Positions 39,771 to 49,604 are shown, counted from the first letter of the stretch. The stretch is DNA of 64,000 nucleotides from Streptomyces sp. NBC_01016 (GCF_026341035.1 NZ_JAPEOQ010000001.1:5642001-5706000), one strand, 5' to 3'. Numbers and translations are program-made. Notes: generated from the letters alone by a model not told the origin.

Positions 39771-41405
39771 TCAGCTGAGCGCCGCGTCCACGATCGCCTG
39801 CGCCTCGCTCTGCACCTGGGCGAGGTGCTCGGCGCCGTGGAACGACTCGGCGTAGATCTTGTAGACGTCCTCCGTGCCGCTGGGCCGGGCCGCGAACCAT
39901 GCGTTCTCGGTGGTGACCTTGACGCCGCCGATGGCCGCGCCGTTGCCCGGCGCCTCGGACAGCCGGGCCGTGATCGGCTCGCCCGCGAGGGTGTCGGCGG
40001 TGATCGCGTCGCCGGTCAGCTTCGCGAGGCGGGCCTTCTGCTCCTTCGTCGCCTTGGCGTCGATGCGGGCGTAGGCGGCGCCCGACGCGCCGTGCTCGGC
40101 GGCGAGTTCGGCGTAGTACGCGGAAGGCGTCTTGCCCGTGACGGCGGTGATCTCGGCGGCCAGCAGGGCAAGCAGGATGCCGTCCTTGTCGGTGGTCCAG
40201 ACGCTGCCGTCCTTGCGGACGAAGCTCGCCCCGGCGCTCTCCTCGCCGCCGAACGCCACCGAGCCGTCGACCAGGCCCGGCACGAACCACTTGAATCCGA
40301 CGGGGACTTCGACGAGTTCTCGGCCGAGGGTGGCGGCGATCCGGTCGATGACGGCGGACGACACGAGCGTCTTGCCGATGGCCGCGGACGCCGACCACCG
40401 GGTCCTGTGGCTGAACAAGTAGTGGATGGCGACGGCCAGATAGTGGTTCGGGTTCATCAGGCCGGCGTCCGGAGTGACGATGCCGTGCCGGTCGGCGTCC
40501 GCGTCGTTGCCGGTCAGCAGGTCGTAGTCGTGGCGGCGTGCGAGCACCGAGGCCATCGCGGGCGCGGACGACGGGTCCATCCGGATCTTGCCGTCCCAGT
40601 CGAGCGTCATGAAACGCCACGTCGGATCGGTCTCCGGGTTCACCACGGTCAGGTCGAGCCCGTACATCTCGGCGATGCGTGCCCAGTAGTGCACGCTCGC
40701 GCCGCCCAGCGGATCGGCGCCGACCCGCACGCCGGAGGCGCGGATGGCGTCGATGTCGATGATGTCCTTGAGGTCCTCGACGTAGCGCTCACGGAAGTCG
40801 TACGGTTCCCAGGCCGGCTCCTCGACCGTGCGCGGCGTCCAACTGGCGTCCTCCAGCAGCTCGTTGGCGCGATCGGCGATCCACGAGGTGGTGGCGGAGT
40901 CGGCGGGGCCGCCGTGCGGAGGGTTGTACTTGAAGCCGCCGTCGCGGGGCGGGTTGTGGCTCGGCGTGATGACGATGCCATCGGCACGGTCGTCGGCGTC
41001 GTCGGCCTTCCCGCGGTTCCAGCGCAGGATCGCGTGGCTGAGCGCGGGCGTCGGTACGAAGTCCTCGTGCGCGTCGGCCAACACCCGGGCGCCGTGCGCC
41101 GCGAGAACACCGAGGGCGGTCTTCAGGGCGGGCTGCGAGAGGGCGTGCGTGTCCGGGCCGATGAAGAGGGGGCCGGTGATGCCCTCCGCGGTGCGGTGCT
41201 CGACGATCGCCTGGGTGATCGCGGCGATGTGCTTCTCGTTGAAGGCGCCGTCGAGGCTGGAGCCGCGATGGCCACTCGTGCCGAAGACGACGCGCTGCTC
41301 GGGGCGCGTGACGTCGGGCTCGCGCGTGTAGTACGCCTCGATCAGCGCGTCGACGTCGATGAGATCGCCCGGCAGGGCGGGGGTTCCTGAGCGCTCAGCA
41401 GTCAT
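39771..41405 (-). CDS. pgm: Phosphoglucomutase (alpha-D-glucose phosphate-specific)
   Basis: The 544-residue protein has the alpha-D-phosphohexomutase landmarks in order: the phosphoserine loop ITPSHNPPRDGG, the Mg2+ loop TGNDADADRHG, the sugar-binding loop GGEESAGAS and the phosphate-binding ARPSGTEDVYKIYAESF near the C-terminus. It interconverts glucose 1-phosphate and glucose 6-phosphate, linking glycolysis to glycogen and cell-wall precursors. GGGAG lies nine bases before the ATG at 41405. It is convergent with the phosphonatase-like gene, with only three bases between the stops. Confidence 0.96.
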   Translation of the reverse strand: MTAERSGTPALPGDLIDVDALIEAYYTREPDVTRPEQRVVFGTSGHRGSSLDGAFNEKHIAAITQAIVEHRTAEGITGPLFIGPDTHALSQPALKTALGVLAAHGARVLADAHEDFVPTPALSHAILRWNRGKADDADDRADGIVITPSHNPPRDGGFKYNPPHGGPADSATTSWIADRANELLEDASWTPRTVEEPAWEPYDFRERYVEDLKDIIDIDAIRASGVRVGADPLGGASVHYWARIAEMYGLDLTVVNPETDPTWRFMTLDWDGKIRMDPSSAPAMASVLARRHDYDLLTGNDADADRHGIVTPDAGLMNPNHYLAVAIHYLFSHRTRWSASAAIGKTLVSSAVIDRIAATLGRELVEVPVGFKWFVPGLVDGSVAFGGEESAGASFVRKDGSVWTTDKDGILLALLAAEITAVTGKTPSAYYAELAAEHGASGAAYARIDAKATKEQKARLAKLTGDAITADTLAGEPITARLSEAPGNGAAIGGVKVTTENAWFAARPSGTEDVYKIYAESFHGAEHLAQVQSEAQAIVDAALS

Positions 41406-41490
41406 GGAAGCAGTCTCCCACCTGCGCCTATGAAGAAAAGTGGGCGGCACAGGCGGAAGACGGTTCGGGGCGGGGCCTGCCAGGGAACTC

Positions 41491-42237
41491 TCATCCCTCC
41501 AGGGTCTCCTGGAACTCCTGCTGGTTCTTCACGATCTCCGCGAGGGTCGCGAGGACCTGCGACTCGACCTTGTGCTTGTCGATGCCGAGCCCGGTGAGCA
41601 GCCCGGATCCGTTCTCGTGCTCCAGGAGTGCGAGCAGGATGTGCTCGGTGCCGATGTAGTTGTGGCCCAGGCGCAACGCCTCCCGGAACGTCAGTTCCAG
41701 GGCCTTCTTGGCGTCGGCGTCGAACGGCACGAGGGCGGGCATGTCGTCGGACGCGGGCGGCAGGGTCTCTGTCGCGGCCTGGCGCACGGCCTCGAGCGAC
41801 ACATCCTGCGCGAGGATCGCCTTCGCGGCGAGGGCCTCCGGCTCCTTCAGCAGGCCGAGCGCGAGGTGCGCCGGGGTGATGTTCGCGTTGTTCGCGGCGC
41901 GGGCCTCGTTCTGTGCGCCCACCACGACATTGCGGGCGCGCACCGTGTACCGGTTGAAGCCCTCGTTCGGGTCGATGGGCTTCTCGTCGCCCTTGGGCAC
42001 GAAGCGCTTCTGCGCCGCCTGCCGGGTGACGCCCATGCTCTTGCCGATGTCCGTCCAGGAGGCGCCGGAGCGGCGAGCCTGGTCGACGAAGTGGCCGATC
42101 AGGTGGTCGGCCACTTCGCCGAGGTGGTCCGCCGCGATGACGGCGTCCTGGAGTTGGTCGAGTGCGTCGGGGTGGACCTTCTTGATGGCTGCGATCAGGT
42201 CGTCGAGGCGGACGTTCGCGTCGGTTGGCTTCGTCAT
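41491..42237 (-). CDS. Clp N-domain protein with N-terminal helix-turn-helix
   Basis: The 248-residue protein has an N-terminal segment with a helix-turn-helix (GASWTDIGKSMGVTRQAAQK, residues about 58-77) followed by two Clp-N repeats like those at the start of ClpA/ClpC (residues about 95-240; ANITPAHLALGLLKEP and IGTEHILLALLEHENGSG). There is no AAA+ ATPase. It could be a DNA-binding regulator that senses protein-quality state, or an adaptor. The gene has a promoter containing a perfect 9-base inverted repeat and almost no leader, which suggests autorepression and leaderless translation. Confidence 0.85.
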   Translation of the reverse strand: MTKPTDANVRLDDLIAAIKKVHPDALDQLQDAVIAADHLGEVADHLIGHFVDQARRSGASWTDIGKSMGVTRQAAQKRFVPKGDEKPIDPNEGFNRYTVRARNVVVGAQNEARAANNANITPAHLALGLLKEPEALAAKAILAQDVSLEAVRQAATETLPPASDDMPALVPFDADAKKALELTFREALRLGHNYIGTEHILLALLEHENGSGLLTGLGIDKHKVESQVLATLAEIVKNQQEFQETLEG

Positions 42238-42243
42238 GATGCA

Positions 42244-42273
42244 ACCGTAGGTTGACAGTGGAGGACTGTCAAC
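42244..42273 (-). promoter_or_regulatory. Palindromic promoter of the Clp-N/HTH gene
   Basis: On the minus strand TTGACA (42267-42272) and TACGGT (42244-42249) are separated by exactly 17 bases. GTTGACAGT (42251-42259) and ACTGTCAAC (42265-42273) are a perfect 9-base inverted repeat that covers the -35 box and most of the spacer. The expected transcript start falls on or next to the ATG at 42237. A further GTTGACA lies at 42279-42285. Confidence 0.7.
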
Positions 42274-42299
42274 TACGAGTTGACACTCGGATTCGTGTC

Positions 42300-43334
42300 T
42301 CACACGGTCGGTGGATTCAGCTGCCGGAACCCGTCCTGGGTCCGGTACGGGTAGTACGGATAGGGGGCCTTGGTCTCGCTCGCCGCATCCAGCTTCGCCA
42401 CCTGCTCCGGGGTGAGCTCCCAGCCGATGGCGCCCAGGTTCTGTGTGAGCTGCTCCTCGTTCCGTGCCCCGATCAGCACCGTGGAGACGGTGGGTCGGCG
42501 CAGCAGCCAGTTGATGGCGATCTGTGGGATCGCCTTCCCGGTCTCCTCCGCGACCTCGTCGAGCGCGTCCATGACGCGGTAGAGGTGCTCGTCCTCGATG
42601 GGCGGCCCGAACTGCGCCGTCTGGTGCAGCCTGCTGTCGGCGGGCAGTGGCTGTCCGCGCCGGATCCTCCCGGTGAGCCGCCCCCAGCCGAGGGGGCTCC
42701 ACACCACGGCGCCCACGCCCTCCTCCTTGGCGAGCGGCATCAACTCCCACTCGTAGTCCCGGCCGGCGAGCGAGTAGTACACCTGGTGCGCGGCGAACCG
42801 CGGCCGCCCGTGCTTCTCCGCCTCGGCGAGCCCCTTCATCAACTGCCAACCCGCGTAGTTGGAGACACCGGTGTAACGGACCTTGCCGGCACGCACCAGG
42901 TCCTCGAGCGTGGCGAGAACCTCCTCGACCGGGGTGCTCGCGTCGTACGCGTGCAGCTGGAACAGGTCAATGTGGTCGGTGTCGAGGCGCCGCAGCGCGG
43001 CGTCGACGGACGCGATCAGCCGCGACCGCGACACTCCGGCGTCGTACGGTCCCTCGCCGGTCGGCAGTGCGGCCTTGGTGGAGATGAGCGCCCGATCGCG
43101 CCGCCCCTTGAGTGCCGCACCGAGCACCTCCTCCGACGCCCCGTCCGAATACACGTCGGCCGTGTCGAACAGGGTCACGCCATGCTCCAGGCTCAGATCC
43201 ACCATGCGGCGCGCCTCGTCGATGCCGGCGCTACCCCATGCGGAAAACAGCGGCCCACGCCCACCGAAGGTCCCGGCCCCGAAACTCAACGCCGGAACCT
43301 TGAGGCCGGACGTCCCCAACTGTCGGTACTCCAT
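42300..43334 (-). CDS. Aldo/keto reductase
   Basis: The 344-residue TIM-barrel protein carries the AKR tetrad: Asp and Tyr in LFDTADVYSDG, Lys in LISTKAAL and His in FQLHAYD. The phosphate-binding TVLIGARNEEQL supports NADPH use. It would reduce an aldehyde or ketone in the cytoplasm. The start ATG at 43334 gives the usual EYRQLGTSGLKVPALSFGAG N-terminus of the group. It reads toward the Clp-N/HTH gene and is separated from it by that gene's promoter. Confidence 0.94.
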   Translation of the reverse strand: MEYRQLGTSGLKVPALSFGAGTFGGRGPLFSAWGSAGIDEARRMVDLSLEHGVTLFDTADVYSDGASEEVLGAALKGRRDRALISTKAALPTGEGPYDAGVSRSRLIASVDAALRRLDTDHIDLFQLHAYDASTPVEEVLATLEDLVRAGKVRYTGVSNYAGWQLMKGLAEAEKHGRPRFAAHQVYYSLAGRDYEWELMPLAKEEGVGAVVWSPLGWGRLTGRIRRGQPLPADSRLHQTAQFGPPIEDEHLYRVMDALDEVAEETGKAIPQIAINWLLRRPTVSTVLIGARNEEQLTQNLGAIGWELTPEQVAKLDAASETKAPYPYYPYRTQDGFRQLNPPTV

Positions 43335-43422
43335 GGCGATCTCCCTGCTAATGGGTTCTGTATCCCGTTAGTGCGTGCCGCAACAGTAGCAAGGAGTGGC
43401 GCGTAATGGAACCAGGGTGCCT

Positions 43423-44207
43423 TTAGGTCTGGGTCTTCGCGATGTCTTCGTCCGGGTACGGCGTCCGCTTGCTCTCGCCGAGCAGTCGCTCGAGGAACGC
43501 GTCGAACACTGCGAGCGCGGGTGCGTGGGGCGAGAGCAGCCCGGCCACCGCTTCGGGGCTGCCCGGGGGCAGGTGGTGGCGCCGCAGATGGCTCAGCGTC
43601 AGCAGGGAATCGTAGGAGGGGAGGTGTCGCGCGAGGAACTCACCTTCGGCGTCGTCCAGTTGGAACCGTGAGCTGAGTGCGAGGCCGAAGTCGGCGAAGA
43701 GGATCCGCTCGCCGTCGGTGAGTAGATTGCCGAAGTGCGCGTCGAAGTGCACGACGCCCTGGCCCCGCAGGAATCCGGCGCCGCGAGCCAGCTCCCGCAG
43801 CACCCAGCGGTACGCGGCGACCTCGTCACTCCGTGCCGCGAGCCACGCCGCGACCGTGTCCGGTACGTACTCCAGGAACAGGACGAGACTGTGCCGCGCC
43901 CTCGCCAACTCCTCGAGGCGCCCGCGCACAGCGAGGGAGCCCTCCCAGTGGGCCACGGCCCCGTCGATCCCGCCGAATTAGTCCATGAGAGGTTCCCGGT
44001 CGAGCGCAGGTGCTCCGGCCTCAACTCCCGGTCCGTGAGCGGTACTCGCTTCATGAACACGGGGGAGCCCTCGACATCGACCACGCCGGAGCGTCCGCCG
44101 ATCCCCGCACCGCCGGACCGCGCGCCCTCGACCATGGTGCGCAGTCGGCGGTCGTCGTGCAGCGCGAGTGCGGTGGAGAGGCGGGCGTGCAAGGTGCGGC
44201 GGTGCAT
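43423..44207 (-). pseudogene. Kinase-like (phosphotransferase) protein, internal deletion with frameshift
   Basis: Starting at the ATG at 44207 (AGGAG six bases before) about 75 residues read as the N-terminus of a kinase-like protein (VFMKRVPLTDRELRPEHLRS). Near 43980 the frame changes abruptly, and the rest (IDGAVAHWEGSLAVRGRLEE, then GVVHFDAHFGNLLTDG and LFADFGLALSS, the catalytic and metal loops) continues in another frame to 43423. From what I know of the family, about 50-60 residues between STGNL and GGIDGAV are missing. The gene is therefore broken. Confidence 0.75.
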
Positions 44208-44230
44208 GGGCGGCTCCTGGGCAGGGAAAG

Positions 44231-44258
44231 GGTGGCCGGGCGTGTATGCCCGGCCACC
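44231..44258 (-). terminator. Terminator hairpin after the GH87-type gene
   Basis: GGTGGCCGGGC (44231-44241) and GCCCGGCCACC (44248-44258) form a perfect 11-base-pair stem with a six-base loop. On the minus strand it is followed by CTTTCCC. It lies 24 bases beyond the stop of the glucanase gene. Confidence 0.7.
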
Positions 44259-44281
44259 CATCCTGGTGCGTCGGCGGCCGC

Positions 44282-46297
44282 CTACGGCAGGGAATTAATC
44301 TTGAACGTCGACGTCGTGTTGCGGATGTCCACCGCGTTGTCGGTCAACTTCAGGTTGTGGAAGGTGACTTCGCCGACGGCAGGGCCCTGGCCCGCCTCGG
44401 GGAGTTCGTTCGCCCACACGCCGAAGCCGGACTTGGCGTCGTGGGCGTCGCCGCTCTTGCGGGCGCCGGAGATCGTCACGTCCGTGAGGATCGTGTCCTT
44501 GATGGGGTACTGGGGTTGGCCTCCCACGTAGTTGGTCTGGAACATGATGCCGCTGTACGTCGGATCGACGATGTCGACGTCGTTCACGCGGATCCCCTGG
44601 AAGACCTTCGACGCCGAGAACATCCAGATGCCGGGGAAGGTCTGACCGCCCCAGAAGTGGCCGCCGGAGCGGACGATCGAGGTGTTCTCCAGCGTCGTCG
44701 GCTCCGTGCCGAAGCCGTTCATCGGGTAGCCGAAGTCGAGGGAGCTGATGGTGACTCCGGAGTAGACGAGGGTGTCCGCGATGAGGATGTTGCGGAACGT
44801 GTTGTCGTAGCCGCCGTAGACGGCGATGCCTGCCGCCCGCCAGGTGAGCAGCGAGGTCAGGTTCTCGTACACGTTGTTCTTCTCGTCCGCGCCGCCCGCG
44901 TCGATCGCCGAGAACAGCGCGAAGCTGTCGTCGCCGGTCGCCCGCGACTCGTTGTTCGCGACGTGGTTGTCCGTCGAGCCGTTCGTCATGTTGACGCCGT
45001 CGGCGAACGTGTCGCGGATCCGGGAGTTCTTGATGGTGATGTTGTCGGTGTTGGCGCCCCAGTACAGGCACACCGTGTGTTCGTTCCAGATGTCGTCGAT
45101 GGTGATGTCGGCGACGTTCGAGAAGTCGAAGACCTTGCCGGGGCCGTCGATCCGCGACGTGTAGTTCCCGAAGAAGGAGAAGTGGGTGAACGTCGAGCCG
45201 TTCGCGCTTGCCTCCGCGCGGAAGCCCGCGTCCGTGTTCTCCTGCGACGAAGGGGTGTGGAATCGCGTGAACCACGGCCCCGCGCCGACCACCTTCACCG
45301 CCTTCCCGTACACCTGGAACTTGTTCGACGTCTCGTAGTCACCGGCCGGCAGATACACCCCGACGAGCTTGCCGCTCGTGTCCATCCGGACCTTGTCGAG
45401 TGCGTCCTGCACCGCCTGGTGCGAGAAGCCGGTCGGCACGGTGTACGCCGCCGGGTCCGGGTTGGGGAGTTGCTTCGCCTCCTCCAGGTTGATGAAGTCG
45501 ATCGCGTACGTGGAGTCGTTCGCGGCGTCCTTCTGGAGCCGGATCTTGCTGCCCTGCGGGACCGTCGTGCCGAGCAGCAGGTTCGCCTCGTCGTAGATGT
45601 GGCGGGGTGCGCCGGTGCCGGGGGAGTTGCCCGGGCCGGTCTCGGACCCGTACAGCCACGCGTACTTCGACGTCAGGTCGACGGCCTTGAGGAGCGTGCC
45701 GTCGACGTACACGTTCAGCGTGGAGTTCTTGCCTCCGCCGCCCGCCGAGTCCGGCATCGAGTAGCGGGTGACGAGTGTGTTCGTCGGTGCCTTGGTGGTG
45801 AACTCGACGTAGTTTCCCGTTGATTCGAGCGTGACCGCCTTGCGGCCCGAGGCCTCGCCGGCGATGTCACCGACGGTCCGGTTCGGGCCGACGACCTTCG
45901 CTCCGCCGCCGACCGTGCCGTCCTCCGCCTCGTACATGTCGTACGGCATGCTGGCACCGCGACCCACGAACAGGGGTTGCGTGGACGTGTTGTTGGCGCG
46001 CTTGACCGCGAGCTCGTTGGCGTCGTCGGCGATCACCGTCTTCACCGTGAACTTGCCCTTGCCTGCGGTCCAAGTGCCCAGCTTCACGGGTGGTGTGGTG
46101 TCACCGGCCGCGATCGTCCCGTCGTAAGAGCCGGTGAGTGTCTTCACCGCACTCCCGCCGGAGTCCGTGACCGTGAGTGTGATGTCGTGCCCGCCGCTCG
46201 AACTCGCCTGGTTGCCCTGGTTCTTGAGGGCGACCGAGAAGGTAACCGTGTCGCCCTCGGTGGGCGCGCTCGGCGACCATGCCACCAGCGACGCCAC
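44282..46297 (-). pseudogene. GH87-type alpha-1,3-glucanase (mycodextranase-like), C-terminal part cut off by an IS
   Basis: This 671-residue segment has the rest of a CARDB-like domain (residues 1-100), a CBM6/35-type module (YDMYEAEDGTVGGGAKVVG onward) and a right-handed beta-helix catalytic domain. In the helix, DGVNMTNG and ATGDDSFALF place three aspartates at spacing 0, 23 and 24, as described for the catalytic Asp set of GH87 alpha-1,3-glucanases. It has no own start or signal peptide because an IS5-family element separates it from the N-terminal part at 47295-49604. It would act outside the cell on fungal-type alpha-1,3-glucan if intact. Confidence 0.82.
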
Positions 46298-46300
46298 TAG

Positions 46301-47305
46301 GTCGTTTCTGATGGCTCTTGCTGGGTGGGTGGATCAGTGCGGGTGCTGGGCATGCGGGTCGTATGGTGCGACGCCATGAACTGACGGACGCGCAGTGGCA
46401 GAAGATCGAGTCGCTGTTGCCGGGAAACGGTGCCCCGGGTGGGCAGTGGGCGGATCACCGCCGAGTCATCAACGGCGTACTGTTCCGGGCCCGTACCGGG
46501 GTGCCGTGGCCGGATCTGCCCGAGCGGTACGGGCCGTGGCAGACCGTCTATGAGCGCCATCGCCGCTGGTCGGCCGACGGAACCTGGCAGCGGATCCTGA
46601 CAGAGCTGCAGATCGAGGCCGCCGCGAGCGACCCGGACGGTGCCCTGGCCCGCACGGCGGCGAAGGAGGCCGAGTGGGCGGTGAACATCGACTCCACGTC
46701 CTGCCGGGCTCATCAGCATGCGGCCGGGGCCCGGCACCGGCCGCCGGGTGACTTCCCGCAAAAGGGGGCGGGGCGCGTGTGGAGGCCGATGGACGCGAGG
46801 CACTGGGACGTTCCCGGGGCGGACTGACCAGCAAGGTCCATTTCCTGGCCGATGACCGGGCCCGCCCGCTGGTCTGGCAGACCTCGCCCGGCCAGCGGGG
46901 CGACAACCCCATGCTCGTCCCGGTACTGGAGTGCCTGCGGATCGCCCGGCGCGGGCCGGGGCGGCCCCGCACCCGCCCGGACCGGCTCCGCGGAGACAAG
47001 GCCTACTCCAGCCGCGACACCCGCGCCTACCTGCGCGGACGGCACATCAAGGTGACCATCGCCCAACCCGAGGACCAACGCAGCAACCGTCTGCGGCGGG
47101 GCCGGGCCGGCGGCCGGCCTCCGGCCTTCGACACAGGCCAGTACCGCCGCCGCAGTGCCGCCGAACGGTGCGTCAGCAAGTGGAAGCAGTTCCGTGCGGT
47201 CGCCAGCCGTTACGACAAGCGCGACTACATCTTCAACGGCACCCTGGCCGTCGCAGCAGTCGTCATCTGGCTCCGCGACACCGTCCAAGAGCCATCAGAA
47301 ACGCC
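46301..47305 (+). mobile_element. IS5-family insertion sequence (about 1005 bp)
   Basis: The ends read GTCGTTTCTGATGGCTCTTG on the left and, as reverse complement, GGCGTTTCTGATGGCTCTTG on the right, 19 of 20 matching. A CTAG (or CTA) target duplication stands at 46297-46300 and 47306-47309. It encodes a DDE transposase in two overlapping frames. The element is inserted in a GH87-type gene, opposite to its direction, and looks complete. Confidence 0.9.
46363..46827 (+). CDS. IS5-family transposase, orfA
   Basis: This frame encodes the N-terminal DUF4096-like part (RRHELTDAQWQKIESLLPGN) and the first catalytic aspartate (NIDSTSCRAHQHAAGARH). Near 46759-46768 the run CAAAAGGGGG allows ribosomes to slip into the -1 frame (A_AAG_GGG) and continue in orfB; without slippage the product stops at 46827. 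The ATG at 46363 is the best start, though without a strong ribosome binding site. Confidence 0.85.
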   Translation: MVRRHELTDAQWQKIESLLPGNGAPGGQWADHRRVINGVLFRARTGVPWPDLPERYGPWQTVYERHRRWSADGTWQRILTELQIEAAASDPDGALARTAAKEAEWAVNIDSTSCRAHQHAAGARHRPPGDFPQKGAGRVWRPMDARHWDVPGAD

Positions 47306-47309
47306 CTAG
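46779..47309 (+). CDS. IS5-family transposase, orfB (made by -1 frameshifting)
   Basis: This frame holds the rest of the DDE domain: LGRSRGGLTSKVHFLAD, the second aspartate in RGDKAYSSRDT and the glutamate in RSAAERCVSKWKQFRAV followed by the helix RYDKRDYIFNG. It has no good start of its own and is probably expressed as an orfA-orfB fusion. Its TAG stop (47307-47309) lies outside the element, in the CTAG target duplication. Confidence 0.85.
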   Translation: MEADGREALGRSRGGLTSKVHFLADDRARPLVWQTSPGQRGDNPMLVPVLECLRIARRGPGRPRTRPDRLRGDKAYSSRDTRAYLRGRHIKVTIAQPEDQRSNRLRRGRAGGRPPAFDTGQYRRRSAAERCVSKWKQFRAVASRYDKRDYIFNGTLAVAAVVIWLRDTVQEPSETP

Positions 47310-49604
47310 GTCCGAGCTCGTCACCGGCTTCACGACCAGATTCGTCGGGCTGATGTAGTCGTTGTTCGCCTCGTCGCGCTCCATGACCAGCTTGCTCGCG
47401 TCGACCACCGCGCCGACCTGGTACGAGCCCGCCTCGTGCGCGCCGATGTCCGCGCTCACCGTGGCCGACGCTCCGGCCGCGAGCGCGCCCACCGAACCCG
47501 TACCCACCTTCTGCGAGCCGAGCTTGAAGTCGATGTCGGTGGCGTCGGCCGCCTCGGTGCCCGCGTTGCGCACCGTCGCCGACAGGGTGATCTTGTCGGA
47601 CTCGACCGGTGTCTCCGGCTTCGACGTGATGCCCGTGACCACGAGATCCGGGTTCGGGGCGGGCTCGCCGAGGACCTGGAACTCCGCCAACTGACCCGCT
47701 GCACCACCTGAGGTGGAGGTGAAGACGAGTCGCACGTCCGCGACGCGCGCGGTCAGCGGCACCGTCACCTTGTTGCCGTTCGCCGGATCGAAGCCGTACT
47801 CCTTCGGCTCGGCCAGCCTCGTGAACTCCGACGCCTTCTGCTCGCGCCCGAGCACCTCGATCTTCTGGGTGCGCGCCGCCCACGCCGCGTCCGGGTTCAG
47901 CTTCAGGACGAGTGAGGAGACGTCCGCGTTGGCGCCGAGCTTCACGGTCAGGCTGTTCGGGTACGAGCCGGCGGCACCCTCCCAGTACGTGCTGGTGTCG
48001 TCGTCCACGACGTTCTCCGCGACGTACGTCTGCGTGGTCGACGACGCGGACACCGGTTTTCCGGCCGCCAGGTTCGCGGCCTCGGTCGTGGAACCGTTGC
48101 GGGTCACCGTGTTGCTGTTCGCGGACTGATTGCCCGCCGCGTCCTTCGCCCGCACGTGGTACGTCACCGTCGCCGATGCCGGCTGGGTGTCGGTGTACGA
48201 AGTGACGTCACCGGCAAGCGACTTGAGAAGCTTGCCGTTCGCGTAGATGTCGTAGGCGGTGACCTTCACGTTGTCGGTCGATGCCCGCCAGTCGAGCTTG
48301 ACCTGACCCTTCGTCTCCTCCGTGAAGGAGAGGGCGCCGGGTGCGGTGGGTGCCTGAGTGTCACCCGATCCGCCCTTACGCGTCACGGAGTTGCTGTTCG
48401 GCGACTGGTTGCCCGCCGCGTCCTTGGCGCGCACGTAGTACGTGAGCGAGGCCGACGTGGGCTGCGTGTCCGTGTACGTGAGGGTGTCGCCGTCGACCGA
48501 TGCGCGCAGCTTCCCGTCCGCGTAGACGTCGTAGCCGGCGACCTTCGTGTTGTCCGTGGACGCCTTCCACGTCAGGTTGATCTGACCTGTCGCGGGCTCC
48601 GTGTAGGCGAGATCCCCGGGCGCCGTCGGCGCCTCGGTGTCGCCGGTCGTCGGCCCATACACCTCCAACTCGCCGAGCTGACCCGCAGGTTGACGGGTGT
48701 TGGCTGTCACGAGCACGCGTACGTAGCGCGTCGTCACCGAGTCGAACGTGATGCTCTGCCGCTGCCCGTCCGCCGCGCTGAACCCGTACGCCTTCGACGC
48801 CGCCAGATCGGTGAAGTCCGAGCCGTTGGTGCTGCCCTTCACGGCCAGTGTCTGCGTCCGGGTCTCCCAGGTGGGCGGCAGCCGCAGCACCACGCGGTTC
48901 ACCCGCACCGACGCGCCGAGATCCACCTGCACCCACTGGGGCAGTGCGCCGTTCTTGCTCTCCCAGTAGCTCGACAGGTCGCCGTCACCCGCGTTGGCGG
49001 CCGCGTACGTCTGCGTCGTGGAGTCGGCCGTGAACGTCTTGCCGCGCGCCAGGTTGACCGAGGAGTCGGCGGCCCCGTGCACCTCCAGCTCCGCCAACTG
49101 GGCGGACGTCCAGCCGGTGTTGGCGGTCACGACGATCCGTACGAACTTCGTCTGCGTGGCAGGGAAGGTGACGTTCACCGTGTTCCCCGACCCGGGCGAG
49201 AAGGCGTACGGCGCCGAGGACTTGAGTGTGTCGAACGACGTGCCGTCGGCGCTGCCCTGCACCGAAAGCGTCTGCGTCCGGCTCTCCCACGAGGCCGGCA
49301 GGCGCAGCGTCACCTCGTCGACGCGCGCCGTGGACCCCAGGTCCACCTGCGCCCACTGCGGCCATTCGGTACCCGAACTCTCCCAGTACGTCGAGGAGTT
49401 GCCGTCCGAGACGTTCCCCGCCCCGTACCCCGACCTCGCGCTGCTCGCCTTGGTCTGCGCCCCCGCCGCGAGATTGGGGCCGCCCGCTGCCTGCGCCGCG
49501 ACGGCGGGCAGGCCGAGCAGCGCCAGGGTGAGCGCGAGGAGGACCACCGAGAGGCTCCGCCACCTTCGTCTTCCACCGGATCTGAACACGCACTGTCCGA
49601 ACAT
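47295..49604 (-). pseudogene. GH87-type alpha-1,3-glucanase, N-terminal part cut off by an IS
   Basis: Starting at the ATG at 49604 (AGGAG four bases before) the segment has a signal peptide (SLSVVLLALTLALLGLPAVA, cut near AQA), two F5/8 type C (discoidin) domains, two fibronectin type III domains (each with YYVRAKDAAGNQS or YHVRAKDAAGNQS), a third discoidin-like domain and the start of a CARDB domain. After Asp-Leu at residue 766 the frame enters the IS and stops. Removing the IS and one CTAG copy joins it in frame to 44282-46297, giving 1437 residues. The modules before the catalytic domain would bind insoluble glucan. Confidence 0.85.
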
